NCBI GenBank assembly: GCA_048013815.1
Contig: CM106585.1
Span: 22,444,001-22,508,000 of the forward strand
Source: Setoptus koraiensis
Lineage: Eukaryota; Arthropoda
Direction: 5' to 3'
DNA: 64,000 bases
The notes under the pieces were generated by a model. That model had not been told where the DNA came from, did no database searches, and saw nothing but the letters and a program-made list of their open reading frames with translations. Positions 11,902 through 24,368 of the stretch are shown here, one piece after another (the first letter of the stretch is position 1; each line of letters begins with the position of its first letter). The position numbers and the translations under genes are program-made.

Positions 11902-14610
11902 TCTTTGACTTTAAATAACCACTGACATGAAATAATGGTTTGAGATTCCTTACTATGGCATAGTATTCGTAGGGGTATTATTAGAATAGTAATGATATAA
12001 TAAATATAAATAATTAGAATGTTTGATCAATCATTTACGCTATCCACACAGTGGAGTGTAGCATTTTTGTGAGAGTCAAAACAATAACAATCATCATATG
12101 GTATTTGTATTGCAGGTAGTGATAATGTCCGCTAGGTGTCACTTTCAGAACCTGATTTAGAGGTCGGACTTTCTAAAAGTCCACATAAGATATTAAAGTA
12201 TCTAGAATGATGAAGTCACCGACCATATTCAGCACCTTCATTTTTCCTAATTGAATTTTAAATGCACCATAGAGTTTGTATAGTGATCATCAGTGACGAA
12301 CACAAAGTCTCCAAGATACCTGGCTTCCAAACACATTCCAAGGAAATGGTAGATCGATCGAGGGACAAAGAGGGCTTGTCAAAGGGAGCACCGAATATGA
12401 TGAAATGAAAAATCATTGCAAACCCCGTCCAAGTCAGCGCTAGTTACTCAGCAGCTGACTTTCAATGCAAGTTGGATGGATATGGAAGTCCCGCATCATA
12501 GGGCCTACCACTTACCATAAGTTCTGATGAGATGAATGAAGCGGCGATTTTATTATTTAATCGATTATTGAACATGGTGAGGGATTTCCTGTAGATACAG
12601 CATTCAGCTTGTACTGAATTGAGCAAACAATGAATCACAAAACTATCCAAAGCTGACCATTCAATCACAATGAGTCTTGTAAGCGACCAATTGTTGACTC
12701 TATTGTTACCATTCGTTGAGACACTATCTACCTTCATTATTGATCAATAAAAATCTAATCTTACTGACTCTAGATGGTCATCTGTCCGAAAAGATTGACC
12801 AAGGATGACGTAAAGCTGTTCATTTTTGCTAGTGATTGTTACGAAATGCCGCATTCGAAGAATCTATCAAGATGGATGATTTTTTCTCAGTATTTATAAA
12901 GGTCTGTAAAATTTTGCCTGAACTGCACAATAAAGCGATCAACACAATCAAGATCGGTGACATGCTCTTACTCTACGTCAGGAGATAGAATGAAAAGAAA
13001 GAATTGTTCTCAGCGAGCATGATGATATGATAATGGTGATTGCATAAACAAGTCTCAAGGCATATAATGCAATCCTAGCTAACAACGATCTTGAGTATGA
13101 ATGAATCAAGGTATACGTGCCCATGTGAGAGCGCCAAAATTGCGTGGGCGAGGTCGGATAAATCTCAAGAAACATCTGTAATAATGTGCGTTTCATAGAA
13201 TAATGAATATTCAACTGACTTGTATATCTTCAAGTAGCTTGCAATTATTGTATCAGTTTTAATTATAAGATTGTGAGACCAGTGGAAATAGCCTTGCTTA
13301 TATTATACAACCTAATGATTGAACCGATTACCGATTCGGATTTTAATCAATCGAACTAATACTTTAACCTAAAGAAGAATATTACCCAGCAAAACAGTTA
13401 ACTACATATAAATTATATGAATCAGAAGCGAAAAGTCAGAAAAGTCCGAAGTTATCTGACAACAAACACACAGTCAGATATTTCAAACTGATTTGGTAAG
13501 TCTATTTTGATCTATGCATTTGCTATACAATTCCGTCAAGGAACATCATGCAACAAAATAACACTTCGATAGATATTGTTGGCACATTTCAAGTATTCCA
13601 GTCTCATGTAGATGTATGCAAATTCTATAGATAAGGGCATCAGTGACATATTGACGATATTCATGTCTGCAGTTTGTTGTGACTAGTATAGATTTCATAT
13701 GTATGAATTGGAACTGTCGACAGCTCAATAAAGAATTTGGCTAGATTGATAACAAGTTTACTTATTTAGTCTATTGATAAGTATTAATTGAAACAATTTT
13801 TATTATTTGAATGGTACTTGGCATTGCGCTTCATTTAACTAACAAGTAAGTCAACTCTAACTGTAGTTAGATGTTTTTGGAACAGTAAATTGTTGTTGTT
13901 GTTGACAAAAGTTAACAATGTCCGTTCTTTTGGACCAATGATTCACTAGATCCAGACAAATGGTGCAATGCTTGGAGATTGGCAAATCTTGAGTCTAGTA
14001 AATTCCAGAACATACCTAGCGTCTGTTGTTGATACGTATGGGCTTGGAGTTCCTCTAGCCAATGTCACATATAGCATGTTTGCGTGAAAAGTTAAGCTGA
14101 TCCTAGCGAGATTTAGCGTCAGCATGAGTAGCTATGTGCAAGTACAGAAGCAGAGCGCATTCTGAAGAGTGAGTCATATCAACGTTCTTCTTTCTATAGT
14201 TTTATGTTCTTTCCAAGTAATGTTACACAGCTAGCTATTCTAGTCAAGATTCTTCTACACTTAGTCAGTAGTGTTGATGTAATTGTCAGCTGACTCACAA
14301 ATGGTACTTAGCTCGAGAGAAAATGTGTATAAATCTGTTGGTATAATTGATAACAATAATGTTACGTAAAACAACAATTGATATAGCTCCCTAAAGTAGC
14401 TAATTGATAGCAAAACAGAATCAATAATAGAAGGTATAAAAATGAACAATGCTGATAAATTGCCACCCATGCCATTGTCTCATCATCAGGTAGATCAATA
14501 TTGTTATGCAAACACTCATTTGAAAAGCTTTCTTAAACTCAATCTATCCTCTAACTAAATTTATGATACATATAAAAATAACACACATATTTGCATCTCA
14601 ACTATGATAG
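11902..14610. other. Spacer between CWC25-like and SARM1, possible first exon of SARM1
   Basis: No complete gene is recognised. Short frames near 12250-12740 (minus) and 12780-12970 (plus) look faintly protein-like but carry no motif I can name. Close to SARM1 an ATG at 14442 opens 16 codons and reaches CAG followed by GTAGAT at 14490. It is a candidate first coding exon of SARM1, but I could not find an acceptor that clearly continues its frame. Confidence 0.4.
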
Positions 14611-17600
14611 ACAAATAGTAGCAATAAAAAAGTTAAAAGTTCACTAGTAGTAAATTTAGCTAACAACAATAGCAGTTCTAATGGAGGAAGTAACATTTGT
14701 AAGCAAGAGAATTTTACAACTAATCGAGCACCTTCCGGTAGAGCTCCAAATTTAGATTCTAGAATATCTAATCACTCGTCACTATCATTCAACGGAATTA
14801 ACAATGCAGTAACTGTATTGAAACAAAACAAATTATTGAGAAATCGTAGTTCATCTTCAACAGATAGTTCACCTGTTTGCATAGCTCAAACTGAACGCTC
14901 ATTTAGCACTAGAATTAACGATAGTTTCGATGAGCATGATTTATGGTTTTCGGCCACCAATTCTCTTGCCAGTTTGCACGATTGCCATGAGCCGACACCA
15001 GAATCCCAAATAGTGGCTGTCAGTGGAAGTAGACGGCGCCGACAAAGAATTGTACCCATAAGATTGAAGCTAGACGATTGCGACAAATCGGGGAGGCTCC
15101 CCGGTAGCTGTAAAAGCAGCAATAGTAGCAACAAGATTATTAAGACACCCCAAAGCGCACCTCCTCTGATCGATAGTGTAGATATTAAAACTAAAGAAGA
15201 TTACCCCGATGTTGCTACTAGTGATGTTGATCATAAGCAATTATCAACGATTAATTGGAAAGAAAATCTGATCAATTGTAAAACTAAACTTTTGTCTCAA
15301 TCTTGTACTGATTTCTTCGACGAAACACCCAAAAATTGCATTTTTTATCAGCAGCAGGAGCAGCGCACCAGAGATCGATCTCAAGACGAGAGTCAATCTG
15401 ACGCCTACTTGACCGATTGTTCCGAAGACTCAACACATTTATATCAAAGGCAAACTACATCAACTAAGCGAGGTAGAAAAACAATAATAACAAAGCAAAG
15501 TCATGAAATTATAGGCCAAAGAAACAACAACAATAAATCTCAAACTAATTTAATTGTTAATGAATCGCCACGAATTGTGGAAATATTCAACGATAATCCC
15601 AATGATAAAAACAATGAGCTGACAGTGTCTGTGGGGCGACGAGACAGTTCAGATAGCGAAAATCAACATATTAGTTATAATAATACAAGCGAAATATTTG
15701 CAAGCAAACAACAGCAACACAAACAATTGTCAGCGTCAATCACGAGCTTAAACCAGATAATAAAATCTCCATCATTTAACAATGTCATCACGAACAAACA
15801 AGAATCATCGATAAACAACACTGTCAGTGGCAGTTATGTAACTCGTCAGAGTTTTTCTAACTCTTCATCTTCTAGTTCCAATTTACAGCAACTGAGAAAA
15901 CAAGCCACCGCCATGTTGTCGATAAACTCAACAAATTCGACGGCACGTAGAAATCAATCATCCATTTCAAGTTCTTCCTCGCGTCAACTTTTGTCCGACG
16001 CAACTAGCCAGTCGGCATCGAGCTCAAACGCACTGGCCAACACCATTGATATAACACCGGAACTGATGGATTCGGGCACAGTTGCCACGAGTCATTTGTC
16101 ATCAATTCGTCGCTTGTCAACATCGTCAACAGCGTCTACTTCGTCTACAACTTCAACGGCAAGAATACTGAATCATCATCATCACCAACAACAGCAGCAG
16201 CAACAACAGAAATTCAAATCTAGTGCGACATTCATGTTGGGAGCCCATCATTCTTCGTCGGCTTCATCGTTGGCCCGTTCGACAAATCAACAGCAGCAAC
16301 AGCACGCGATCAGTATGAGCCGAAGCAATCAGCAACAACGCAAACAATCTATATTTCTTGATCCAGACACAATAATATCGCCCGATGTAAGGTCACTGGT
16401 GAAGGAGATAGGAATGGATTTTGAAGAACTTGAACAGGCCTCTAATCAGCAGGCGCTCAGGTCAAGCGCAAATTTTTCCATGCAACAACAAATGAACAAT
16501 GGTTTGAGTATTTTATTCAATAATAGACCCATAATGAGCCAAAATAGATTGTCCATTATGCCGTCGCGCACGGTACCCATCAGAGCAGCATCCGGTCAAT
16601 CAGTATCTGTGAAACAATTGCGTCACAATGAATTTGGAGACGACGACGACGATACGCCGTCACCGATAATATCATCTCCAGATTTGGAGGGTTTTATAAC
16701 GAGCGCCAGCTCGATGAGACACAGAAAGTCGACAGGCAACGAACGAAGAATATCATTGGAGATAGACGACGAGGACAGTAGCAGTAATAGTAGACAGCAG
16801 TCGAATGCAAGAATGGACAAAATAAATCAATTATTGGCCAATGGTAATAGTAAATTAATTGAATCAATTGTACCATCGCATGTAAGCATTGAGCCAGTGA
16901 AACAATCTGATACTGATACTGTCGGCTCAACAACAGTAGTGGCGGATAAAAAAGTTGACACTACCGATAGTGACGATAAATTGGCCAGGTCAAAGAATGA
17001 ACAAACAAGTGACAGCAACAATATGCAAATAGAGAGCAACAAACAACAACAACTAGACAAAGCGGTTATGTTCAAGTCAATGTCGCGCATTGAACAACGG
17101 ATGTGCGATTTGTGTAAAAAATTAAAAGATTGCCAGGACACCAAAGAGGCCATTGATTTATTGAACATAATGATCAATATGATTGAGAAGGCTTGGTCGG
17201 TTCATTCTTGTGGATACGATCTTGGCTTCAAATTGTGCAACACCCTGAGAGAGGCAGGCGGCTTGGATATTTTGCTCAATTGTATCCACGATTACGGTGA
17301 CCAATCATTGTTGGATCCGGATCACACTCACTGGACGTCGTTGCTGCTAAACAACAGTGGTGCCGATAAGCAAATCGCTCAACACAATGACATAATATCA
17401 GCGAGTCAACCACAACAACAGCAGCATATTGATACAATTGACGAAACGTCGCCACTCACCGAACAGGACAATGAAAATGATGAAACAAAGACGACGATAA
17501 AACGCGACAATGGCGACAGCAACAACACAATTAGCCATAGCAATTCAACTGTTGTTGATACCACAGATGATAGCTGTTCGGCCAACACCGATTCAACCGG

Positions 17601-20253
17601 CAAACGAGCGCAAGAATCAGCCAAATCTCCATCACATTATCACCATCATAGGCAAGCCAATCATTTGCAACTGAAAATATTAACTCCGGCAATCAACGAC
17701 GAAACAGGCAACAACGCTGGCACCGGCAGTAGTTGTGGCGACGTGAGATCGCCGCTGGTAGCAACAACAGATTATCATCGCCAACTGACACTGTCCTCGT
17801 CACCCTCAACGAATGTCACCACCACCCCGCTAGTCAGCACCGATAATGATGGCGATAACAGAATAGCCAAAATCGCCAGCGATGTTGCCAATCTCAATGA
17901 TCTGGACGAAAGAAGAGAAGACGAGGATGAGGCAGTGTCACTGCACGAGGATGTCGTGTATCTCAGTGCCCGTTTGTTGTCTCAGTGTCTGACATCGGAA
18001 AATCGGCGCTACATAGTGGCAAACGGGTTGCAATTGATCATAAAATTGGCCTGCAATTTCACCACTATGAAGAGCACTCACAGTCATAGATGGTTAAATA
18101 GATCGGCGTCGTTGTTGGCCAAACAACAGACAGAAAAACAATGGAAGCAACAAGACAACAGCAACAACAACAACAGACTGAAGAAGAATCAACAATCGTC
18201 GGACGGTGTTGTCAATGTCAAGGCGTCTGACATGCACGCCAAAATTGGAACAGAGATTCTGGAGCATTTGTTCAAACATTCAGAGGACACTTGCTCAGAG
18301 ATAATATCCCTGGGCGGACTACAGGCCGTTTTGTATGGTTGCCGTTCGCAAGACATTGACACCTTGCGACATTGTGCCTCAGCTCTGGCCAATCTTGCCA
18401 TGTACGGCGGACCGGACAGTCAGCAGACTATGATAGAGCAAAAGGCTCACGTTTGGCTGTTCAGATTGGCAGTGACAAAAGACGACAACATTCAATATTA
18501 TGCCTGTTTGGCCATTGTTGTGCTGGTGGCAAATCCAGAAATTGAGGCCGATGTGCTCAAGTCGGGAACATTGGATTTAGTGGAGCCATTTGTGACTAGG
18601 CACGAGCCACAAAAGTTTGCCACTAGCACCACATCTCACATACACGGTCAATCGGCAAGTTGGTTACGTAAGCTCATTCCAGTGTTAGATAGTAAACGTG
18701 AAGAGGCACGAAATTTGGCAGCCTTCCATTTCAACATGGAGGCCTACATAAAGAAGGCCCAAGGTCAAACGGAGGTGTTCAAAACAATTGGCTCTGTTGA
18801 GGCACTCAAAAAGGTTGCTAGCTCGCCGATAGCTATAGCATCGAAATTTGCATGTCAAACATTGAGATTGATCGGCGAAGAGGTGCCCCATAAATTGTCG
18901 CAACAGGTACCATTGTGGACAGTGGACGATGTCATGGAATGGGTGAAACAAATTGGTTTTGAGCGATTTAGTCAGGCATTCATTGATAGCAACGTTGATG
19001 GAGATCTGTTGTTGCAATTGGACGAACAAATGCTTCAAACGGATCTGAGATTGGATAATGGCATAATAAGGAGGAGATTCTTGCGCGAGTTGGGCGCTCT
19101 AAAACGAATAGCGGATTATTCATCGTGCGACACATCAAATTTGTACAATATTCTCACTAGTGTTGGCCAAGAATATACTCAATACATTTATAACATGGTT
19201 CAAAATGGTGTCACCAGGGACAATATACACCTATTGAGCGATGAACAATTGCTCAACGAATGCAAGATATACAATAGTATACATAGGATGAAGATAACAC
19301 AAGCCATCAAAGCGAAAAATGTCACCAATTCGGAGGGAACGCAACTTGATGGCGATCCCATCAACAATAAAACACTGGATGTGTTTGTCAGCTATAGGCG
19401 ATCGACAGGTAGCCAATTGGCCAGTTTGCTCAAGGTTCATTTGCAATTGAGAGGATTCAGGTAACTGTCGCGATAACAGCACTTGTGACAAAATACATCA
19501 CATTGATAGTTTTTTATAATAATCTAATCGAAAAATCAATACTTGCCCCTTTACATTGATCACTATTGCAATTCTAAACGATATTTCAGTGTATTCATAG
19601 ACGTGGAAAGACTTGAGGCGGGTAAATTTGACAACAATTTGCTGGAAAGCATCAAGATAGCTCGCAATTTTATCCTAGTGCTCAGTCCGAACGCCCTAGA
19701 TCGTTGTCTCGGCGACGACGACTGCAAAGACTGGGTACACAAAGAGATTGTGGCCGCGCTCACTAGCAATTGTAACATTATTCCCATATTTGATAACTTT
19801 CAATGGCCAGAAACGGAATCTCTACCACAGGATATGCGATCAATAAATTATTTCAATGGCGTCAGGTTAGTGGTCATTGAATTTTGTCATATTTCTTCGC
19901 TAATTACGCCCACTAACCTTAGTTAAGCATTCCAACACTAACTAACCGGTTTTCATTATCTCTATCTCTCCAAACGAACAAACAGATGGATACACGATTA
20001 CCAGGACGCTTGCGTTGACAAAGTGGAGCGCTTCATCAGGGGGGAAATTAGCTCATATCAATCTGGTGTGGCCGGCCCACGGCCAGGAGTAGCGTACTCT
20101 TCTATTCTGACTCCATCATGCTCGGCCTCAATATCTTCGCTTACAAGCAACACAACAAGATTTGACCAGTCAGATCACCCCTTGTCAGTCAATAATCTCT
20201 CTGCATCACCAACTTATCAGAACACATCGCCCAGTTACATTGTCAGGCGGTGA
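14611..20253 (+). CDS. SARM1: SARM1/Ect4 NAD+ hydrolase, very long N-terminal region (5' end open)
   Basis: Three coding exons are clear: an open stretch to 19460, then 19590-19865 and 19986-20253, giving over 1,700 residues (human 724). The protein is the TIR-domain NADase that drives axon degeneration and acts in neuronal immune signalling. After about 750 disordered residues rich in Ser, Asn and poly-Gln come the ARM repeats (from [11 protein letters not shown]), two SAM domains (from [12 protein letters not shown]) and the TIR domain ([19 protein letters not shown]). TIR junctions fall inside GF-S-VFID and NGV-R-W, both in frame. The catalytic Glu is present in [10 protein letters not shown]. 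In the ARM allosteric pocket the equivalents of human W103, Q150, R157, H190 and K193 are kept (EKAW, SQ, ENR, EHLFK), while R110 is Tyr and E149 is Ser. No ATG occurs in the open stretch before the first in-frame Met, so the start lies in an upstream exon. The gene converges with the M1 aminopeptidase. Confidence 0.93.
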
Positions 20254-20733
20254 CAAGTAAACAATGTCTGTTTGTGTAAAACTTCTTAGATCCAAAAGAA
20301 TCTGCTTTATTCATGTAAAATTATTTCGTTCAAAATCATTTCTTTTAAAATTATTTCGTCTAAAATTGTTTGGTTCAAAGTCATTTCGTTTAAAGTCGTC
20401 TGGTTGTTCTGTTTGGTTGTTTTTCGTCAGTGGTATAAATGGTTTGAAATGGTTTGGTTTGAAATGTTTGTGTTGGTTTAGAATCGTCCTGTCAAAAATT
20501 GATCTGTTTGGTAGTTTTTCGTCAGTGGTATAATTGGTTTGGAATGGTTTCGTTTGAAATGTTTGTGTTGGTTTAAAATCGTTTTGTTTGAAACTTTGGT
20601 GTTGGTTAAAATCGTTTTGAGGGCGCGGACTAAGACCGATTCTGGCTGCGCGACAGTCAAAGATGGCGTCTGTGTCAAAGATGGATTTGTGTTAATATAG
20701 AAGATCACTCAAGAGCGATCGAATTCATACTCT
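20254..20733. repeat. Degenerate TTT/GGTTTG-rich tandem repeats
   Basis: The spacer between the ends of SARM1 and the aminopeptidase is made of diverged repeats. A block starting GTCAGTGGTATAA occurs at 20426 and again at 20521, a period of about 95 bases. Shorter reiterations of TTTCGTT(T/C)AAA fill 20320-20400. The short plus-strand frame at 20264-20533 is a by-product of these repeats. Confidence 0.6.
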
Positions 20734-23364
20734 TCACCAAAAATGATCTTGTAAGAACTGCGAAATGCGATCGCCGTCGCGAGCCATCCAGAACATGTTG
20801 AGACGTATCTTTTCGATAGATTGTTGAATTAACAGCTCAGTGCCAGAAAAAGAGTTTTCTCCAAAGAATTTTTCTATTTCCTCTATCTTTTCTTGCGTGG
20901 TGAAGTTCTCGGTTGTTTTTCCGATCAGTTCCTTGAGCGAGTCCTCTGGTAGCGTCTTGAAATTTGTTCGGAAAAAATTCCAAGCTGCATCGCGACCTTC
21001 TATTGTCTTCGCAGCCGCTTCAATGACTAACACTCTAAAATAATTGCTAACCTCGTCCGACAAAGCGAACTGGAAAACTTCGTCTATGCGTCGCTGGTTT
21101 GTAGCAGCACCTAGCGCCTGAATTATGCGACCTTTCTCATCTTGTGAATCGGTTTGTCTATAGAGTGTGAAGAGCCAATCAAGCATGTCATCCTCACCGT
21201 AAGCAGCCACTGACCTGAAGACAGGTAGCCTCAAATCGACCGGAAGACTTTTACCGCTGATGTGGTCTGTAAAATAGTTTCTTGCCTCAATTAACATGGA
21301 TTCATCGCCAAATGTCAACATCCGGTCTATAATTAGGGCACGCAAGCAACCGTCTAGGTGATCATCGCTCCAGCGTGGCCTCCATGTGAGCTTTTGTTGG
21401 ATATTTTCATACAATCCTATACAAAATTTGCGAAATTGCGACTGAAGCCTACCACAATAATCAGACAAGATTATATCGATTTTGTGAACATGATCATCGA
21501 TAGAGGCCCAAACTGTTTTATGTTCCTCATTGACATAGGACGTGAGAAGCTTTAGCAGAGTGGCAGTGTTAGTAATACCGGCCTGGCACAAGGCAAACAT
21601 GTCGTTTTGTATCGCAAATCGATCCAACGGAGTCAGTTCTAACTGAGATATCGCTGGCAGTAATCTTTCTATGAGTTGGGGCGGATGATGTACTCTGTAG
21701 AAGCCAACCCTGTCCGGATTGAATAAAACCCAGGTTTGATTTTCGTCCGGCAGTGAGCGCCTTATAAAGGCTTTAGACATGACGAATTCAGTTCTAAATT
21801 CTTCGGAGGCTGTGCGCATCAACACTGGAATTGTCCAGATAGCCTGTCTATCCTCAGATGAAAAGTATCTACCGTTAGAGATGAACTTTTTTTGTTTCAT
21901 GTTGAGCGTCATATGTTTGTCCACGTTGTTTATTATAGCGTGGATTTCCAACATTGGATAGCCTCTCAGATGTGTCCAGTCTTTCATCATTCTGGTCACC
22001 TCCGCCGGGCGGCTCGCTCTTTCCAGTGACTGCCACAATTCCTCGCATGTGGCGTTGCTATACTTGTAAAGGTTTATGAATGACTTCAAGCCAATCTTGA
22101 AACAATCGTCAGTGATGTATTCGTGCAGCATTCTTATAATGGCGGTTCCCTTATCGTAAACGATAGTGTCATATACGTCGTAAAGCTCTGACGGACGCAC
22201 GATGGGTACCTCGACGGGATGATTGTTGCGTAGGGCGTCCACTTGGGACACTCGTGCCAGTATTTCGCCCACAAATTGAGTCATATAATCGTAATCAGGA
22301 AAAATTTTATCCATGCACGTTATGTGAAGAAATGTTGCAACAGACTCGTAGAGCCACATTTGGGTCCACCATTTCATCGTAACCAGATTTCCAAACCACT
22401 GATGAGCAATCTCGTGAGTGACTGTGAAGGCAATGTGCTGAAGTTGATATGTAGATGCATCGAATTCATATATCAATAGGTCGTTTTTGCAAGCAATTAG
22501 GCCCCAATTTTCCATAGCGCTAAAGATGATGTCTGGCATTGCGACGAGATCCAGTTTGGGTAACGGGTACAAAATATCAAGATATTGTTCGTAGTAGCGT
22601 AATGATTTAAGTGCCGCATCTAGCGCATATCGACCCTTATGGCTTTCGCCTAACGGTGTGTAAATTGTTACTGGTATGTCCCGATGATACGCTCGGATGA
22701 AATCGAACTCTGCCATCATGAATGCTAGCAAGTAGGTGGACATTAGGGGAGTTGGGCCAAACCGGAATGCTTTCTTACCATTGCATCTTGTTACTCCTAT
22801 TAAGTTCATGTTGGACAAGGCCATAAGAGGGGGTTCCACGACCAGTATTAAGTTAAACCTGGCTTTCACAGCTGGCTCGTCCCAACAAGGAAAGACTAGT
22901 CTGGCATAGGCGGGTTGGAATTGTGTGAAAGCCCCAAATCGTAATCGCCCATCCTTACCAGTGTATTTGGAGCGATAGAATCCACGTAGCCTATCATTGA
23001 GCGTCCCGCTATACTCGATGGCCAATTTACCTGGGCCCGGCATCAGTTCTCGATCAAATACAAATGTGGCAGTTTCAGTTGGGCCACTTACAATCACTTG
23101 GCGTGCAACAAGTGGATCACCATAGTATGTTGTGTAAGTGGCAACATAGAAACTTAGCTGCTTTGCGTGTAGCACTATCTCAAATGTCGACTCAAATACA
23201 TGGATGTTTATCAAGGCGGCTCCGCCAAATGTCCCTCTTTCAATAGATGGCTCGATAGTAAAAGAGTACAATAATGGCTTACAATAGTTGGGCAGACGAA
23301 CATCGGTGTATCGAGTGTCGTCAACAACCTGAAACGGAACAGTTTCTCCGGCTTCGTCATCCAT
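20734..23364 (-). CDS. M1 zinc aminopeptidase, puromycin-sensitive type
   Basis: This 876-residue single-exon protein is a cytosolic-type M1 metallopeptidase that trims N-terminal residues from peptides. The zinc motif is HEIAH (about 317-321) with the third ligand about E340 in WLYES. The substrate-binding motif reads SAMEN (about 282-286) instead of the usual GAMEN. The transition-state Tyr is in IVYDKGTAIIRML. The N-terminal domain carries FPCWDEPAVKA and ALSNMN, which point to the puromycin-sensitive (NPEPPS) branch. There is no signal peptide or membrane anchor, and the length fits that branch. The ATG at 23364 is the only reasonable start. WLYES replaces the common WLNEGFA, so substrate choice may differ from NPEPPS; the exact ortholog is uncertain. 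Confidence 0.93.
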   Translation of the reverse strand: MDDEAGETVPFQVVDDTRYTDVRLPNYCKPLLYSFTIEPSIERGTFGGAALINIHVFESTFEIVLHAKQLSFYVATYTTYYGDPLVARQVIVSGPTETATFVFDRELMPGPGKLAIEYSGTLNDRLRGFYRSKYTGKDGRLRFGAFTQFQPAYARLVFPCWDEPAVKARFNLILVVEPPLMALSNMNLIGVTRCNGKKAFRFGPTPLMSTYLLAFMMAEFDFIRAYHRDIPVTIYTPLGESHKGRYALDAALKSLRYYEQYLDILYPLPKLDLVAMPDIIFSAMENWGLIACKNDLLIYEFDASTYQLQHIAFTVTHEIAHQWFGNLVTMKWWTQMWLYESVATFLHITCMDKIFPDYDYMTQFVGEILARVSQVDALRNNHPVEVPIVRPSELYDVYDTIVYDKGTAIIRMLHEYITDDCFKIGLKSFINLYKYSNATCEELWQSLERASRPAEVTRMMKDWTHLRGYPMLEIHAIINNVDKHMTLNMKQKKFISNGRYFSSEDRQAIWTIPVLMRTASEEFRTEFVMSKAFIRRSLPDENQTWVLFNPDRVGFYRVHHPPQLIERLLPAISQLELTPLDRFAIQNDMFALCQAGITNTATLLKLLTSYVNEEHKTVWASIDDHVHKIDIILSDYCGRLQSQFRKFCIGLYENIQQKLTWRPRWSDDHLDGCLRALIIDRMLTFGDESMLIEARNYFTDHISGKSLPVDLRLPVFRSVAAYGEDDMLDWLFTLYRQTDSQDEKGRIIQALGAATNQRRIDEVFQFALSDEVSNYFRVLVIEAAAKTIEGRDAAWNFFRTNFKTLPEDSLKELIGKTTENFTTQEKIEEIEKFFGENSFSGTELLIQQSIEKIRLNMFWMARDGDRISQFLQDHFW

Positions 23365-24368
23365 TGATGATACGTCTGGTCCAAAGATATTTCTTAAGTT
23401 TAATCTTATGCTATGTACTTTATGTCTTGATGACTTTTAGATTGTCTTTGACTTGTCTTCTCGATATCTTGTGATTCGCATTATATATACTAGCAGTGGC
23501 GAGGGGCGTTTGATGATTTGAGAGCGCCAAGCTACAAGTTGCACTCACCGATTCGCGTCTAGACTCTAGACTCTAGACTCTAGACATACTATCATCTGCG
23601 AAACCGAGCGGCAAACATGAAGATTCAAAGTTGAATATTTTGAGTCAAAACTTTTGACTCAAATATTAAACCAGTTGACTCATATAACAATGACCATCTA
23701 TTTGATTTTCAAGAGATTTACTGGGCGCAAAATGACTTCTTATGTGCCGTGTGCGCTCGAAATCGGTCAAAATGTTTATAAAAATGAACAGATAGGCAAC
23801 AATCACCATAGATATCACGTTTTCTCGACAATTCTAAGGAAGAAATAAAACAAATGACCTATAGGTCGTCTGTAGATTCTTTCGTTCTTCGAACTAAAGA
23901 TGCTAGCCTAGTATCCAACTCGATGCATTCTCTGAATTTTCTCGAGTGTTAATCTCGACTCCTGTGATTTCTTCTAAAAGACAAGAATAGAAAACCCAGT
24001 GCTGGATGGTGTTCGCTGCCGAATAAACTATTGGTTGGCCACAATCACGCCCACAAGAAGCTGCCTAAATTATGCGGCATAACACTGAATCTAAATACTC
24101 TTGGTGACAAAAGAACGTGCGTGCAATAATGGGCGACTTCATGATATTTTTTGTCAAATGAAGACAATCAATAGTAAAATTTAGAGCTGACACATGAAAA
24201 CAATGATGACACAATCGGGTAGTTATAGTCATGTCGATAAATTATCGTTTTTTTTTTCTTCATATAAAGTACAAAATAGTTAATTTAGTTTTTAGTTGAT
24301 CATTGGGATTCTCCAAACACATTGTCCTTTTTGATTTATATATACATATATTCAGCTAATTTTCTCTA
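23365..24368. other. Spacer between KMT2 3' end and aminopeptidase 5' end
   Basis: Both flanking genes are on the minus strand, so this holds the aminopeptidase promoter (right of 23364) and the KMT2 3' untranslated region (left of 24369). A 7-base unit TCTAGAC is repeated four times at 23558-23585. No other coding sequence is supported. Confidence 0.5.
23558..23585. repeat. Tandem TCTAGAC repeat, four units
   Basis: Four perfect 7-base units lie about 195 bases upstream of the aminopeptidase start codon. It is probably a simple repeat; a regulatory role cannot be judged from sequence. Confidence 0.8.

Noticed and set aside
12240-13220. Possible decayed transposon or receptor fragments
   Set aside because: Short protein-like runs occur on both strands, but none has a motif specific enough to name a family.
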